Shown here: positions 17,742 to 26,396 of the stretch, in pieces
How the letters are laid out: every line of letters starts with the position of its first letter
How positions within the stretch are numbered: position 1 is the stretch's first letter
From: Sutcliffiella horikoshii
GTDB lineage: Bacteria; Bacillota; Bacilli; Bacillales; Bacillaceae_I
DNA length: 64,000 nucleotides
Direction: 5' to 3'
Assembly: GCF_020524325.1 (NCBI RefSeq)
Contig: NZ_JAIVKY010000001.1
Coordinates: 62,001 to 126,000, forward strand
Program-made: the position numbers and the translations under genes
The notes under the pieces: generated by a model
Seen by the model: the letters and a program-made list of their open reading frames with translations, nothing else
The model's database searches: none
What the model was told of the DNA's origin: nothing

Positions 17742-18173
17742 TCAAGAAGTAGATTGCGCTAAAAAATGTAGCGGCGATGAAAGCTTATAGTGACCTTGAT
17801 TGTGAATACCTTCAAAGATCTCTCTAAGTTTAGGAATATCTACTCCTTCAAAATACCCTGCAAGCTCTTCCTGCGTATTAATATAGATTCGCTTTCTTTC
17901 ACGAAAACTTGGGTTTTTAATTAAACAAGTAATGGCTACCAAATCTTTAAAAGTAACTTCCTTTTCACCAATCTTGAAAATAGGATCTGCCTCTCCACTC
18001 ATGGAGGGGATGAACTCAGCAAAGGTTTCGTCATAATATCGAATATACAATACGTGTAACGTCTTTTCTTGTCCTTCATCTTCAAATGTCACTTCAGAGC
18101 GGTTGAAAAAATCCTCAGAAGTGTTGGGTTGCGCCTTTTCTAATTCATACCCTCTACTATTTATTATACGCAT
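17742..18173 (-). CDS. Uncharacterised protein between scpB and ypuI
   Basis: Soluble protein of 143 residues that I do not recognise. It has no signal peptide or membrane segment; a mixed charged sequence includes DLVAITCLIKNPSFRERKRIY and a C-terminal SPLHFLAQSTS. The frame is open to 18230, but the ATG at 18173 has GGGAGTGACCGT upstream and is preferred. It lies 90 bp downstream of scpB on the same strand. 123 bp separate it from ypuI; that gap holds no clear terminator, so one transcription unit from scpA to ypuI is possible. Confidence 0.75.
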   Translation of the reverse strand: MRIINSRGYELEKAQPNTSEDFFNRSEVTFEDEGQEKTLHVLYIRYYDETFAEFIPSMSGEADPIFKIGEKEVTFKDLVAITCLIKNPSFRERKRIYINTQEELAGYFEGVDIPKLREIFEGIHNQGHYKLSSPLHFLAQSTS

Positions 18174-18263
18174 ACGGTCACTCCCACCTGCTAATCTGTC
18201 ATAGGGGCTTACATATTTATAGCCTCCCATACTACTATTTTACCATAAGAGACTTAAATAATC

Positions 18264-18848
18264 TTAAGATTCAAACGTTTCTTGAAACTTTTCAAAGAAC
18301 AAATCTGCTTCTTCATCCATTTCTTCCATATTTACAGATAGCGGCGGCAGTTCTTTAATATCTTTTAATCCGAAATAATCCAGAAATTCCTTCGTAGTTC
18401 CATAAAGAATGGCTCTTCCTGTTCCTTCCGCCCTGCCAACCTCCTTCACTAGCGCCTTCGCTGCCAATGTTTGAAGCGGTCTTTCACTTTTCACACCACG
18501 AATACTCTCCACTTCTGTTCTGGTAATCGGCTGTTTATATGCAACAATCGCCAATGTTTCCAGCGCTGCCTGTGAAAGTGTTTGGGAAGAAGGCGATTCT
18601 ACTAGTTTTTTCAAATAGACAGAATGCTCTTTTTTAGTAGTCAATTGATACGTACCTGCTAGTTCTATGAGGGTAATTCCCCTCTCTTTCTTTTGATAAC
18701 CTTTTCTCAACTCATCTAATATATCCTTTGCGACATGTTCCTCCACTTCAAGGACATTTGTAAGTTCCTTTAGCGTAAGCCCTTCGTCTCCTGCAGCAAA
18801 AAGGAGGCTTTCCACAATCGCTTTCCAATTAATAATAGCCACTTCCAT
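18264..18848 (-). CDS. scpB: Segregation and condensation protein ScpB
   Basis: Non-SMC subunit of the Smc-ScpAB condensin, 194 residues with two winged-helix domains. The family core [21 protein letters not shown] and [20 protein letters not shown] is intact, as is [18 protein letters not shown] longer frame starts at 18875, but the ATG at 18848 follows AAGGAGGAAACG and matches B. subtilis ScpB (second residues plus [11 protein letters not shown]). It overlaps the end of scpA by 20 bp. Confidence 0.95.
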   Translation of the reverse strand: MEVAIINWKAIVESLLFAAGDEGLTLKELTNVLEVEEHVAKDILDELRKGYQKKERGITLIELAGTYQLTTKKEHSVYLKKLVESPSSQTLSQAALETLAIVAYKQPITRTEVESIRGVKSERPLQTLAAKALVKEVGRAEGTGRAILYGTTKEFLDYFGLKDIKELPPLSVNMEEMDEEADLFFEKFQETFES

Positions 18849-19611
18849 CGTTTCCTCCTTCCTTATAAGACACATATATATCCGAAAAATTATTATCCTG
18901 TTCCAAAAGAATACTATTCTTTTTTAGAAGTTCGAGTATCGCCAAAAATGTCACGACAATATACTCTTTGCTTGACTCTGGAAAAAGCTCATAAAAATGC
19001 TTGCGTCCCCTAAATTGACGTAGATCTTGGATTAGTTCTTCCATCCGCTTCTCAATAGGAATCTCCTGGCGTGTAATCCTCGTTTGCATTGGCTTTTGTA
19101 TTTTCTTCCTGCGCATTAGTTTCTGCAATGCGCCGAGCATATCATATAAGGAAACATCCAGGTTCACTTCTTCCGGCTTTACTTCCTTCATGAGACCACT
19201 CAAATCACTTGGGGGCTTTGTGAAAAGATGGCTTCGTTCCTCTTCCATCTCTTTTAAATCATCTGCCGCCTCTTTATACTTTCTATATTCAATTAACCTG
19301 TTCATCAATTCTTCACGAGGATCCTCTTCATATTCAGTAAATTCATCATCCTCGTCTAGGATTTCCTCTTCATGTTTCGGAAGCAGCATTTTGCTTTTAA
19401 TTTCAATAAGGGTAGCCGCCATGACAAGATACTCACTAGCAACATCTAATTGAAGTTCTTTCATGGTATGTATGTATAATAAGTATTGCTCGGTAATTTG
19501 AGCAACCGGAATATCATATATATCAATTTCCAACCTGTTAATTAAATGTAATAATAAATCCAAAGGGCCTTCAAAGGCCTCTACTTTCACATTGTATTCC
19601 TGCACAATCAT
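18829..19611 (-). CDS. scpA: Segregation and condensation protein ScpA (kleisin)
   Basis: Kleisin subunit of Smc-ScpAB, 260 residues. The N-terminal Smc-binding part contains [20 protein letters not shown] and [19 protein letters not shown]. An acidic middle section ([17 protein letters not shown]) and a C-terminal winged helix ([17 protein letters not shown]) follow. The complex organises newly replicated origins for chromosome segregation. Divergent from ypuF, with 118 bp between them. Confidence 0.95.
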   Translation of the reverse strand: MIVQEYNVKVEAFEGPLDLLLHLINRLEIDIYDIPVAQITEQYLLYIHTMKELQLDVASEYLVMAATLIEIKSKMLLPKHEEEILDEDDEFTEYEEDPREELMNRLIEYRKYKEAADDLKEMEEERSHLFTKPPSDLSGLMKEVKPEEVNLDVSLYDMLGALQKLMRRKKIQKPMQTRITRQEIPIEKRMEELIQDLRQFRGRKHFYELFPESSKEYIVVTFLAILELLKKNSILLEQDNNFSDIYVSYKEGGNDGSGYY

Positions 19612-19729
19612 TCATCCACCTAACATAAACATCAAACTATACAATAGTATAGAGTATTGTAGCAAGATTTTATAGGGTTTTCATGATTATGTTAAAATAT
19701 TATTAGATTTGTATTGAGGAGGAAATCCT

Positions 19730-20248
19730 TTGTATCCAAAAGCTTATCTTGATTATTTATATCATTTTCATTGTGATAGAGACTATTTTGAATGCCATGA
19801 AGTATTAGAAGAATATTGGAAGGAAAAAGATGCGGCTGAGCGTGACATTCATTGGGTCGGTCTCATCCAAATTGCCGTGGGACTTTACCATCACCGCAGG
19901 AAAAATTTCAGTGGAGCATTACGGATGCTTCAAAATGCCTGCCGGATTATCGGCAAGGAATCGGCGGAGATTGAGGCATTAGGACTTGATAGTGGACGAT
20001 TGGTTGAAGCACTTGAAGAACGTGTCGTTTGTGTAACGAAACAAGAACCCTATGAAAGTATGAATTTGCCAATAGCAGACCCTGATCTGCAACTGTCTTG
20101 TGACGCTATGGCTCAGAGCGCGAGTAAAGTATGGGGAGCAGCAAGCGATTTGCTAAATGAATCATTGGTAAACAGACATACAGTCAGGGATCGTTCTGAT
20201 GTGATTGAGGAAAGGAAGAGGCAGCTGGATTTGCGGAAGAAGGGGTAG
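19730..20248 (+). CDS. ypuF: DUF309 family protein YpuF
   Basis: Cytoplasmic helical protein of 172 residues. The DUF309 signature is clear: FHCDRDYFECHEVLEEYWKE near the N-terminus, followed by GLIQIAVGLYHHRRKNF with histidine and glutamate residues that could line an active site. Function unknown in B. subtilis. The ATG follows TTGAGGAGGAAATCCTTT at good spacing (start TTG ATG region read as ATG at 19730). Divergently transcribed from scpAB and convergent with ribT. Confidence 0.88.
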   Translation: MYPKAYLDYLYHFHCDRDYFECHEVLEEYWKEKDAAERDIHWVGLIQIAVGLYHHRRKNFSGALRMLQNACRIIGKESAEIEALGLDSGRLVEALEERVVCVTKQEPYESMNLPIADPDLQLSCDAMAQSASKVWGAASDLLNESLVNRHTVRDRSDVIEERKRQLDLRKKG

Positions 20249-20309
20249 GGTGAACATGAAGCCGGGGCGTTGGAGGCGGTGTCGGACTCAGTCTTGATGT
20301 CGTAATTTA

Positions 20310-20445
20310 GCCATTTATGTCGAACGGCATGTATTTAGTCCGGTTCCGCTCGTATTTTTGTTTTTTGGACAGTATTTGCTTCAGCTCGGCTCGTATTTTT
20401 GTTTTTTGGACAGTATTTGCTCCCGTTCCGCTCGTATTTTACTTA
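20310..20445. repeat. 20.5-bp phased GTATTT repeat (41-bp units)
   Basis: GTATTT recurs at 20331, 20352, 20372, 20393, 20413 and 20434, so steps alternate 21 and 20 bp. A longer 41-bp unit, CTCGTATTTTTGTTTTTTGGACAGTATTTGCT split over two half-units, is repeated about 2.5 times. It lies in the convergent ypuF-ribT gap, which has no gene. Confidence 0.85.
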
Positions 20446-20494
20446 ACGTGACTTTCCTGGTCTGTTCAGAGTCAAAAATTCACTTCCCCAACAC

Positions 20495-20533
20495 AAAAAC
20501 GACGTGCTTTCACATAGAAAGCCGTCGTTTTTC
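20495..20533 (-). terminator. Bidirectional terminator between ypuF and ribT
   Basis: Stem AAAACGACGtGCTTTC / GAAAGCcGTCGTTTTT with loop acata; A and T runs flank both sides, so it can serve both convergent genes. Confidence 0.85.
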
Positions 20534-20545
20534 TCATATATGCAG

Positions 20546-20908
20546 TTATTCACTACATTCATCTTCATTTAAATCGCATTTTTCAATAAATGCAGTAGTA
20601 TATTGGGTTGTTTTGACTGCTTTGTTTGGATAAGTTTGCGTGAGCGCTAGAACCATTCTTTTACCAAACCCTTGCCCGCGGTGAGAAGGGATCACACTGA
20701 TGTGTTGAATGGTGAAGCTTTCCTCATCCAACTCGATACCAATCAAACCGATAATATCGTCTTCCTTCCAAAGGAAAAGCTGCCAACTTTCTTTCTCTTC
20801 GTAGTCTCTCATCGATTGCTGTAATTTCTTCAGCTCTTTTTCAGTTGGCATAAAGGACATTAGACCCATAGCAATTTTCTCAAAGCTCTTCTTATAACGA
20901 ATTAACAT
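20546..20908 (-). CDS. ribT: GNAT-family acetyltransferase RibT
   Basis: Small GNAT-fold protein of 120 residues, last gene of the riboflavin cluster in many Bacillus. The start MLIRYKKSFEKIAMGLMSFM is nearly identical to B. subtilis RibT. The acetyl-CoA loop is HRGQGFGKRMV, preceded by the beta strand ISVIPS. The acceptor substrate is unknown. It is 155 bp from ribH, further than the other rib genes from each other. The same bidirectional terminator serves its end. Confidence 0.92.
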   Translation of the reverse strand: MLIRYKKSFEKIAMGLMSFMPTEKELKKLQQSMRDYEEKESWQLFLWKEDDIIGLIGIELDEESFTIQHISVIPSHRGQGFGKRMVLALTQTYPNKAVKTTQYTTAFIEKCDLNEDECSE

Positions 20909-21063
20909 AAATTACCCCTCATTATCGAAAAAACTTTCATAAGTATAACTACAAGTAGTATAGGAAAATGGATGAAAAATGTTCCTATCTGAAAGATTTT
21001 CTTACTCTTAAGTATACATTCTATCCAAACAAAGCTTTAAAGTACACCTTTTTAAAATAAATC

Positions 21064-21528
21064 TTAAAATTCGCGTAATAAATTTGCCATTTCAATGGCA
21101 GCTGCAGCAGCTTCCCAACCTTTGTTACCGGCTTTTGTACCTGCTCTTTCGATAGCTTGTTCAATGGTTTCTGTTGTAAGTACACCAAAGATAACGGGAA
21201 TTCCCGATTGCATAGAGGCTTGAGATACTCCTTTTGCCGCTTCGTTACATACATAGTCAAAGTGAGGAGTAGATCCACGAATTACGGTTCCGAGGGTAAT
21301 TACTGCATCGTACTTACCGGAGTCGGCCATTCTTTTTGCTACCAATGGAATTTCGAATGCACCCGGTACCCATGCTACGTCCACTTGGTCTTCTTCTACT
21401 CCGTGTCTTTTAAGAGCGTCTTGTGCTCCGCCTAGAAGTTTGCTTGTGATGAATTCATTGAATCTGCCAACTACGATACCTACTTTAAGTCCTGTTCCTA
21501 CTAAATTACCTTCAAACACTTTCGCCAT
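21064..21528 (-). CDS. ribH: 6,7-dimethyl-8-ribityllumazine synthase RibH
   Basis: Joins 3,4-dihydroxy-2-butanone 4-phosphate and the ribitylamino-uracil to lumazine, the penultimate step to riboflavin; forms 60-subunit shells with riboflavin synthase in Bacillus (family knowledge). 154 residues, standard length. Motifs: [51 protein letters not shown] (catalytic His) and the C-terminal [18 protein letters not shown]. The ATG follows AGGAGGAACTTAAA. Confidence 0.96.
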   Translation of the reverse strand: MAKVFEGNLVGTGLKVGIVVGRFNEFITSKLLGGAQDALKRHGVEEDQVDVAWVPGAFEIPLVAKRMADSGKYDAVITLGTVIRGSTPHFDYVCNEAAKGVSQASMQSGIPVIFGVLTTETIEQAIERAGTKAGNKGWEAAAAAIEMANLLREF

Positions 21529-21566
21529 TTTAAGTTCCTCCTAATTTATATTTCTTCATCAAAGCC

Positions 21567-21693
21567 GTTGTTACTTTCCGCAAAATGCTTCGCTTTCCGC
21601 TGGGCGGCCTTGAGCCTCCTTACAACGTTTCAGGGGTCTCAACATTGCCGCTTCTCGCCGCTTGCGTCTTCGCATTTTGCTCCAAGTAACAAC
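21567..21693. repeat. 127-bp nested-palindrome element, copy 4 (inside rib operon)
   Basis: Outer arms GTTGTTACTT/AAGTAACAAC differ from other copies but pair perfectly. After a TCC/TCC interruption the inner stem GCAAAATGC/GCATTTTGC also pairs over 9 bp. It fills the gap between ribBA and ribH, so it should be transcribed within the rib mRNA. Confidence 0.9.
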
Positions 21694-21709
21694 TAGCGTA
21701 CTGGACTAT

Positions 21710-22912
21710 TTAGAAATGCAACATATGCCCTAATTTTGAATGCTTGGTTTTTAAGTAATTTTCATTTGCTTCCTTGGTGGGCATTTGAAGTGGCACGCGG
21801 TCCACAACTTCAAGTTCATAGCCCTTTAATCCTGCTATCTTACGAGGATTATTAGTCAGCAGTTTCATTTGAGATACACCAAGGTCTCGTAAGATTTGCG
21901 CGCCAATTCCATAGTCTCGCAAGTCTGCACCAAATCCTAGCTTCTCGTTCGCTTCTACTGTGTCGTAACCTTCTTCTTGCAGCTTGTAGGCACGCATTTT
22001 GTTAAGCAAGCCGATGCCTCTTCCTTCTTGTCTCATGTACAAAAGGACTCCATTGCCTTCTTTTTCAATTTGAGCAAGTGCTGCATGAAGTTGCGGTCCA
22101 CAATCACAACGATTGGATCCAAATACATCTCCTGTCAAGCATTCAGAGTGAACGCGGACAAGCGTTGGAGAGTCAGGATCGATATCTCCTTTTACTAAGG
22201 CTACATGTTCCTTTCCATCCACGACATTCGAGTAGCCGACAGCACGGAAGTCACCGAATTCGGTTGGAAGCTTAATTTCCACTTCCCGTTGAACCAATTT
22301 GTCTTTACGGTTACGATATTGAATCATATCTTTAATCGTAATCATTTTAAGATCAAATTTGTCGGCAATCTTTCTTAGCTCTGGCACACGTGCCATAGAG
22401 CCGTCTTCATTCATAATTTCACAGATGACACCTGCCGGGTAGGAGCCGCTCATTAACGCCAAGTCGACTGCTGCCTCTGTATGACCTGCTCTTCTTAACA
22501 CCCCGCCTTTTTTAGCAACAAGTGGAAAAATATGTCCTGGACGTTTAAAGTCTCCTGCCTTTGAAGTTGGTGACAAGAGTTCCAATATGGTAGTGGAACG
22601 TTCAAATGCAGAAATGCCGGTTGTGGTTGATTTATGATCAATACTGACGGTAAAGGCAGTTCCATGTGAATCCGTATTGTGATTTACCATTGGTACAAGG
22701 TCCAGTTTCTCTGCTAGCTCATCTTGTACAGGCACACAGATCAATCCACGGCCATGGGTTGCCATAAAATTCACTACAGCAGGTGTTGCCTTTTCAGCTA
22801 GAGCTACGAAATCTCCTTCGTTCTCTCTGTCCTCATCATCACAAACAATGATCACTTTGCCTTGTTGTAAGTCTTCTAATGCTTCTTCTATTGAATTAAA
22901 TAACTCACTCAT
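21710..22912 (-). CDS. ribBA: Bifunctional DHBP synthase / GTP cyclohydrolase II
   Basis: Bifunctional riboflavin enzyme of 400 residues. The N-terminal half (about 1-200) forms 3,4-dihydroxy-2-butanone 4-phosphate ([17 protein letters not shown] and [12 protein letters not shown] motifs). The C-terminal half opens GTP (zinc cysteines in [20 protein letters not shown], catalytic RQEGRGIGL and NNPRK). Called ribA in B. subtilis. The frame reaches 22921 with a GTG, but the ATG at 22912 sits 9 nt after AAGGTGG and starts [12 protein letters not shown], so it is preferred. 14 bp downstream of ribE. Confidence 0.96.
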   Translation of the reverse strand: MSELFNSIEEALEDLQQGKVIIVCDDEDRENEGDFVALAEKATPAVVNFMATHGRGLICVPVQDELAEKLDLVPMVNHNTDSHGTAFTVSIDHKSTTTGISAFERSTTILELLSPTSKAGDFKRPGHIFPLVAKKGGVLRRAGHTEAAVDLALMSGSYPAGVICEIMNEDGSMARVPELRKIADKFDLKMITIKDMIQYRNRKDKLVQREVEIKLPTEFGDFRAVGYSNVVDGKEHVALVKGDIDPDSPTLVRVHSECLTGDVFGSNRCDCGPQLHAALAQIEKEGNGVLLYMRQEGRGIGLLNKMRAYKLQEEGYDTVEANEKLGFGADLRDYGIGAQILRDLGVSQMKLLTNNPRKIAGLKGYELEVVDRVPLQMPTKEANENYLKTKHSKLGHMLHF

Positions 22913-22926
22913 CTTTCTCACCCACC

Positions 22927-23580
22927 TTATTTAAATCCATGCTCTTCTAAAAATGATGCAGACATACTCGATTTACGTGAAGAAGTTTCATTTTGCTGCT
23001 TTAGCAGATGCTCCATATATTTTGCCAACATGTCCACTTCAATATTGACAAGATCACCTTTTCCTTTCTCACCTAGAATTGTTTCATTTAAGGTGTGAGG
23101 AATGAGGGAAATAGTAAAGCTATTATCTGTCACCCCAAAAATGGTTAGGCTTGTACCATCAACTGTTACGGACCCTTTAAGCATGAGATATCGTGATAAA
23201 GGACCATCAACAGTGATGGTGTAGTAAACCGCGTTGCCCAATCTCTTCTTATCTTGAATGGTTCCTATTCCGTCCACATGCCCACTGACAAAGTGCCCTC
23301 CGAATCTTCCATTCGCAATCATTGCTCTTTCTAGGTTCACCTTAGAACCTGCATTTAATGTCTTAAGCGAAGTTGCACGTATTGTTTCTGGCATAACATC
23401 GACTGTAAATCGGTTTGAAGTAAACGTTGTAACCGTTAAGCAGACACCATTGACTGCTATACTATCTCCTAGCTTTACATCTTCTAACACTCTTTCTGCT
23501 TCGATTTCTAGAATAATTGCTTGATCGCCTCGAATGATTTGTTTAATCGTTCCTATCTCTTCAATGATTCCTGTAAACAA
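22927..23580 (-). CDS. ribE: Riboflavin synthase, alpha subunit
   Basis: Dismutates two lumazines to riboflavin plus the pyrimidine. 217 residues made of two homologous lumazine-binding barrels (about 1-95 and 96-190), each with a [13 protein letters not shown]-like or [14 protein letters not shown] block. The correct start is TTG at 23580 (first residues [12 protein letters not shown]), placed 7-8 nt after GGAGGTGAG; upstream in-frame codons overlap the ribosome site. It lies 4 bp from ribD and 14 bp from ribBA. Confidence 0.95.
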   Translation of the reverse strand: MFTGIIEEIGTIKQIIRGDQAIILEIEAERVLEDVKLGDSIAVNGVCLTVTTFTSNRFTVDVMPETIRATSLKTLNAGSKVNLERAMIANGRFGGHFVSGHVDGIGTIQDKKRLGNAVYYTITVDGPLSRYLMLKGSVTVDGTSLTIFGVTDNSFTISLIPHTLNETILGEKGKGDLVNIEVDMLAKYMEHLLKQQNETSSRKSSMSASFLEEHGFK

Positions 23581-23584
23581 TGGC

Positions 23585-24685
23585 TCACCTCCATTCTTCT
23601 TTAGGGGTTGAAACAATCTTCAGGTCCTCACCAATCTTGGTGACCTCTTTTATTTCAAGCTCCACAACTTCACTCATTGAAGCAAAACCTTCTCCCCCAA
23701 TAAGCGTCGGAGCATCTTTTCCACCTATTAATTTAGGAGCGATATAAGTTATTACCTGTTGAATGGCTTTCTCTTTTAGAAAACTAGCATTAACTGTCGC
23801 GCCGCCTTCTACAAATAAAGAAGTGATTCCTTCCTCGCCAAGTAACGAAAGAAGATCGTTGATTTCTACTTTTTCTGTTGGTAATGTATGAACTCTGACT
23901 CCTTCTTTTCCCTCTAAAGCAACCACTTTCTCCAATTCCGGTTTAGAGCCTGTGATTATCCAGGTAGGCGCCTTCCCGTCTGTTAGCACTTTTGAGTACA
24001 GTGGTGTTCTAAGGTGAGAGTCAAGGATGATTCTTATTGGGTTCTTCCCGCCATTAGGCAGTCTAGTGTCAAGACTTGGATCATCTGCAAGAACCGTCCC
24101 AACTCCTACTAAAATCGCATCATGCTGATGACGATATTGATGAACATCCATTCGCGCATCAGGTCCAGTTATCCACTTACTCTCATTCGTGTGAGTCGCT
24201 GTCTTGCCATCGAGGCTTGCAGCAGTTTTCAATGTTACAAATGGTTTTCCTGTTTTAATATGATGAAAGAAAACTTGATTTAACGCCAAGGCTTCCTCCT
24301 CACATACACCAAGGTCCACTTCAATACCTGCCTTACGAAGCTTTTCGATCCCTTTCCCTGCTACTAATGGGTTTGGATCAGTGGACGCGATAACCACTCT
24401 GCTAACCTGAGATTGAATGAGAAGGTCAGAACATGGAGGCGTTTTGCCAAAATGACTGCAAGGTTCCAGCGTTACATAAACGGTTGAATTTCTTGCTTTG
24501 TCTTCGCCTGCCATTTGAATGGCATTCACTTCTGCATGTGCTTCTCCCGCTCGCAAATGTGCACCAAATCCAACAATTTCTCCATGTTTCACTACGACAC
24601 AACCAACAACCGGGTTTGGAGAGGTTTGCCCTGTTGCACGCTTCGCCAAATCCATGGCAAATTTCATATAATACTGATCTTCCAA
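23585..24685 (-). CDS. ribD: Bifunctional riboflavin deaminase/reductase RibD
   Basis: First enzyme after GTP cyclohydrolase: deaminates and then reduces the pyrimidine intermediate. 366 residues. The N-terminal cytidine-deaminase-like domain (1-145) has HAEVNAI and PCSHFGKTPPC zinc motifs. The C-terminal reductase domain (146-366) has KTAASLDGKTATHTNESKWI, ILVGVGTVLADDPSLDTR and LFVEGGATVNASFL. First gene of the rib operon, behind an FMN riboswitch; the ATG follows AGGAGGGGGAATTGCTTT. Confidence 0.96.
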   Translation of the reverse strand: MEDQYYMKFAMDLAKRATGQTSPNPVVGCVVVKHGEIVGFGAHLRAGEAHAEVNAIQMAGEDKARNSTVYVTLEPCSHFGKTPPCSDLLIQSQVSRVVIASTDPNPLVAGKGIEKLRKAGIEVDLGVCEEEALALNQVFFHHIKTGKPFVTLKTAASLDGKTATHTNESKWITGPDARMDVHQYRHQHDAILVGVGTVLADDPSLDTRLPNGGKNPIRIILDSHLRTPLYSKVLTDGKAPTWIITGSKPELEKVVALEGKEGVRVHTLPTEKVEINDLLSLLGEEGITSLFVEGGATVNASFLKEKAIQQVITYIAPKLIGGKDAPTLIGGEGFASMSEVVELEIKEVTKIGEDLKIVSTPKEEWR

Positions 24686-24717
24686 AGCAATTCCCCCTCC
24701 TAAACTTCTACCGAAAA

Positions 24718-24756
24718 AAATAAAAAACCTCTAAGATTACAGCCTTAGAGGTTTGA
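24718..24756 (-). terminator. FMN riboswitch expression-platform terminator
   Basis: Stem AAACCTCTAAG / CTTAGAGGTTT followed by a T run on the minus strand, between the FMN aptamer and ribD. Confidence 0.88.
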
Positions 24757-24828
24757 GTGGATTAAAATTGCGTATAGGAAAATAAACAGTGCTCAAAAAT
24801 GGATTTTTCACTGCTTGCAATCTATAAT

Positions 24829-24970
24829 CCTTCTCCCATCCAGACTTTCACTGTCGGCCCTGGAGTTTCACCAGATCCACCGCTTTCCTTTTTCAAGAAA
24901 ATCGGGTCACGGACTAAGAAGCATAATGCTTCATCACCGCCGGTAGGGAATTTCACCCACCCCCGAAGGA
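24829..24970 (-). promoter_or_regulatory. FMN riboswitch (RFN element)
   Basis: On the minus strand the RFN blocks are present in order: CTTCGGGGGTGGGTGAAAT, CCCTACCGGCGGTGAT, AGTCCGTGACCCG, GCGGTGGATCTGGTGAAACT, CCAGGGCCGACAGT and AGTCTGGATGGGAGAAG. FMN binding should cause premature termination at 24718-24756 and shut off ribD-ribE-ribBA-ribH. Confidence 0.96.
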
Positions 24971-25049
24971 CATTCATATGTAGTTGTATACCGTTATTAT
25001 TTTAGCATATCTTCCTGATAAGTAAAATTTAAAGTTTCAGATAAGTTTG

Positions 25050-25136
25050 TTAAACGATGAAAAACCAGTAAATTAAGCCCCACACTAGGGACATCCCAAG
25101 CAATACGCCTAGTAAAATCCAGTTCTTTTTATTCAT
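25050..25136 (-). CDS. 28-residue single-pass membrane peptide
   Basis: Short ORF, too small for usual gene calling: MNKKNWILLGVLLGMSLVWG followed by LIYWFFIV and TAA. A basic start followed by a 22-residue hydrophobic stretch predicts one membrane helix. The ATG is preceded by AAAGAGGGTAACGACC, a plausible ribosome site at about 9 nt. It lies between the ppiB terminator and the FMN riboswitch, on the same strand as both. I do not recognise a family; conservation of this peptide at this site in relatives would decide. Confidence 0.55.
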   Translation of the reverse strand: MNKKNWILLGVLLGMSLVWGLIYWFFIV

Positions 25137-25162
25137 GGTCGTTACCCTCTTTCTTTTTCTCG

Positions 25163-25192
25163 TAAAAAAAGAGAGAGCATCTCTGCTCCCAC
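25163..25192 (-). terminator. Terminator after ppiB
   Basis: Minus strand: GGGAGCA-gaga-TGCTCTC stem followed by TCTTTTTTT, just beyond the ppiB stop. Confidence 0.8.
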
Positions 25193-25203
25193 TTTTAAAA
25201 CTA

Positions 25204-25644
25204 TTATTCAGCGTCTGTTACTTCAACTTTCTCCATAACGTCGCCATTTTTCATGTTTCTAGCTGTTTCAAGACCAGAAGTCACTTTACCAAACACAGTG
25301 TGAACACCGTTTAAGTGTGGTTGTGGTTGGTGTACGATGAAGAATTGGCTAGAGCCTGTGTCTCTTCCAGCGTGAGCCATGGAAAGGCTTCCTGCTTCAT
25401 GATTATGTGGGTTACCTTCTGTTTCACATTTGATTGTAGTGCCGCTACCGCCTGCACCAGTACCAGTTGGATCTCCACCTTGGCTAACAAAACCAGGGAT
25501 GACACGGTGGAATGTAACACCGTTGTAGAATCCTTCGTTTGCTAATTTTTCAAAGTTAGCAACTGTGTTAGGTGCTTCGTTTGGATAAAGTTCGAATTCG
25601 ATTTTTTCTCCGTTTTCCATAAGTATGTATCCTGTTTTTGCCAT
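25204..25644 (-). CDS. ppiB: Peptidyl-prolyl cis-trans isomerase B (cyclophilin)
   Basis: Cytoplasmic cyclophilin of 146 residues that catalyses proline isomerisation in protein folding. Active-site blocks [27 protein letters not shown] and [10 protein letters not shown] are complete. The reading frame starts three codons upstream, but the ATG at 25644 lies 8 nt after AGGAG and matches B. subtilis PpiB. It appears to be a single-gene unit, with its own terminator downstream. Confidence 0.95.
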   Translation of the reverse strand: MAKTGYILMENGEKIEFELYPNEAPNTVANFEKLANEGFYNGVTFHRVIPGFVSQGGDPTGTGAGGSGTTIKCETEGNPHNHEAGSLSMAHAGRDTGSSQFFIVHQPQPHLNGVHTVFGKVTSGLETARNMKNGDVMEKVEVTDAE

Positions 25645-25767
25645 TATGAACATCTCCTTGTATATAAAAATTAAAAGAACCAGTTATAATCATACATGAT
25701 TATAGTAGGAAAAGGAAGTCAGAGGTCCGGTAAAGCTACTTTTTAATTCTTGTATCTCATATTCACC

Positions 25768-25951
25768 GCTGTTGATTTCCGCAAATGGCTTCGCTTTCCT
25801 AGGGGCTGACGAGAGCCTCCTCGGCAAGCCTGCGGGGTCTCCACCTAGCGCTATCTCCCTCAGGACAAGGAAGACTTCGGCAGCTAAACATCGCACGAAG
25901 AAAATGCGTAGCATTTTCGAGGAGTCTTCGCCTTTTGCTCCAATCAACAGC
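25768..25951. repeat. Nested-palindrome element, copy 5 (184 bp, with 58-bp insertion)
   Basis: Arms GCTGTTGATT/AATCAACAGC pair perfectly, and the inner stem GCAAATGGC/GCCTTTTGC pairs over 8 of 9. Compared with the 128-bp copies it has about 58 extra bases (25864-25921) with an internal hairpin GAAAATGC-gta-GCATTTTC, flanked by a short AGGA repeat. Confidence 0.85.
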
Positions 25952-26102
25952 TAGAAATTACGTGTGCGATATGTTAGAGGTTTTAAATATACTTGCAATA
26001 TAGCTTTTAAAATCTTTAGGTAAATGAAGTAACTTTGTTGATTGTAGTGGAAGGCGCGCAGACGCCCGCGGGAGGAAGGGACAGGTGAGACCCCGCAACG
26101 GA

Positions 26103-26322
26103 GGAAGCCACTGAAGAAGTCATTGATTTCAGATATTATTGTGCCACCGCTGTTGATTTCCGCAAACGGCTTCGCTTTCCTAGGGGCGCTGCTGGAGCCT
26201 CCACGGCTGCGCCTGTGGGGTCTCCACCTAGCGCTATCTCCCTCAGGAGTCTTCGCCTTTTGCTCCAATCACCAGCTGAAAATCAACAATTTTCATTAGA
26301 TTTCAGTTTTTCAGTGGCTTCC
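26103..26322. mobile_element. 220-bp MITE-like insertion with 13-bp terminal inverted repeats
   Basis: The ends GGAAGCCACTGAA (26103-26115) and TTCAGTGGCTTCC (26310-26322) are perfect inverted repeats, flanked by AACG on both sides. There is no transposase, so it would be non-autonomous. Its interior carries a complete nested-palindrome copy (26149-26276) in the opposite orientation to the interrupted host element. The call rests on structure in one copy; no second copy of these ends is seen in this window. Confidence 0.65.
26149..26276. repeat. 128-bp nested-palindrome element, copy 7 (innermost)
   Basis: Arms GCTGTTGATT/AATCACCAGC (9 of 10 pairs), TCC/TCC interruption and inner stem GCAAACGGC/GCCTTTTGC (8 of 9). 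It lies within the MITE-like insertion and makes the locus three elements deep. Confidence 0.87.
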
Positions 26323-26396
26323 AACGAAGTGAGGAGGCTCACGGACCGCTCGCAGGCAAGCTAAGCGCCTGGAATGGAAATCAACAGGATTTTTAA

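Larger units (their letters stand above)
26037..26385. repeat. Nested-palindrome element, copy 6, split by an insertion
   Basis: Inverted-orientation copy whose two ends, GTTGATT...GACCCCGCAACG (26037-26100) and AACGAAGTGAGGAGGCTC...AATCAAC (26323-26385), rejoin to a normal-length element. The middle (26103-26322) is another inverted-repeat element. AACG stands on both sides and looks like a target duplication. Confidence 0.85.

Noticed and set aside
25690-26268. Two minus-strand ORFs (85 and 105 codons)
   Set aside because: Both run through palindrome copies and share the repeat-derived peptide SSAPRKAKPFAEINSG, so they reflect the repeats and not genes.
26103-26322. Insertion sequence with transposase
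   Set aside because: The element is only 220 bp and holds no transposase reading frame; at most a non-autonomous MITE-like element.
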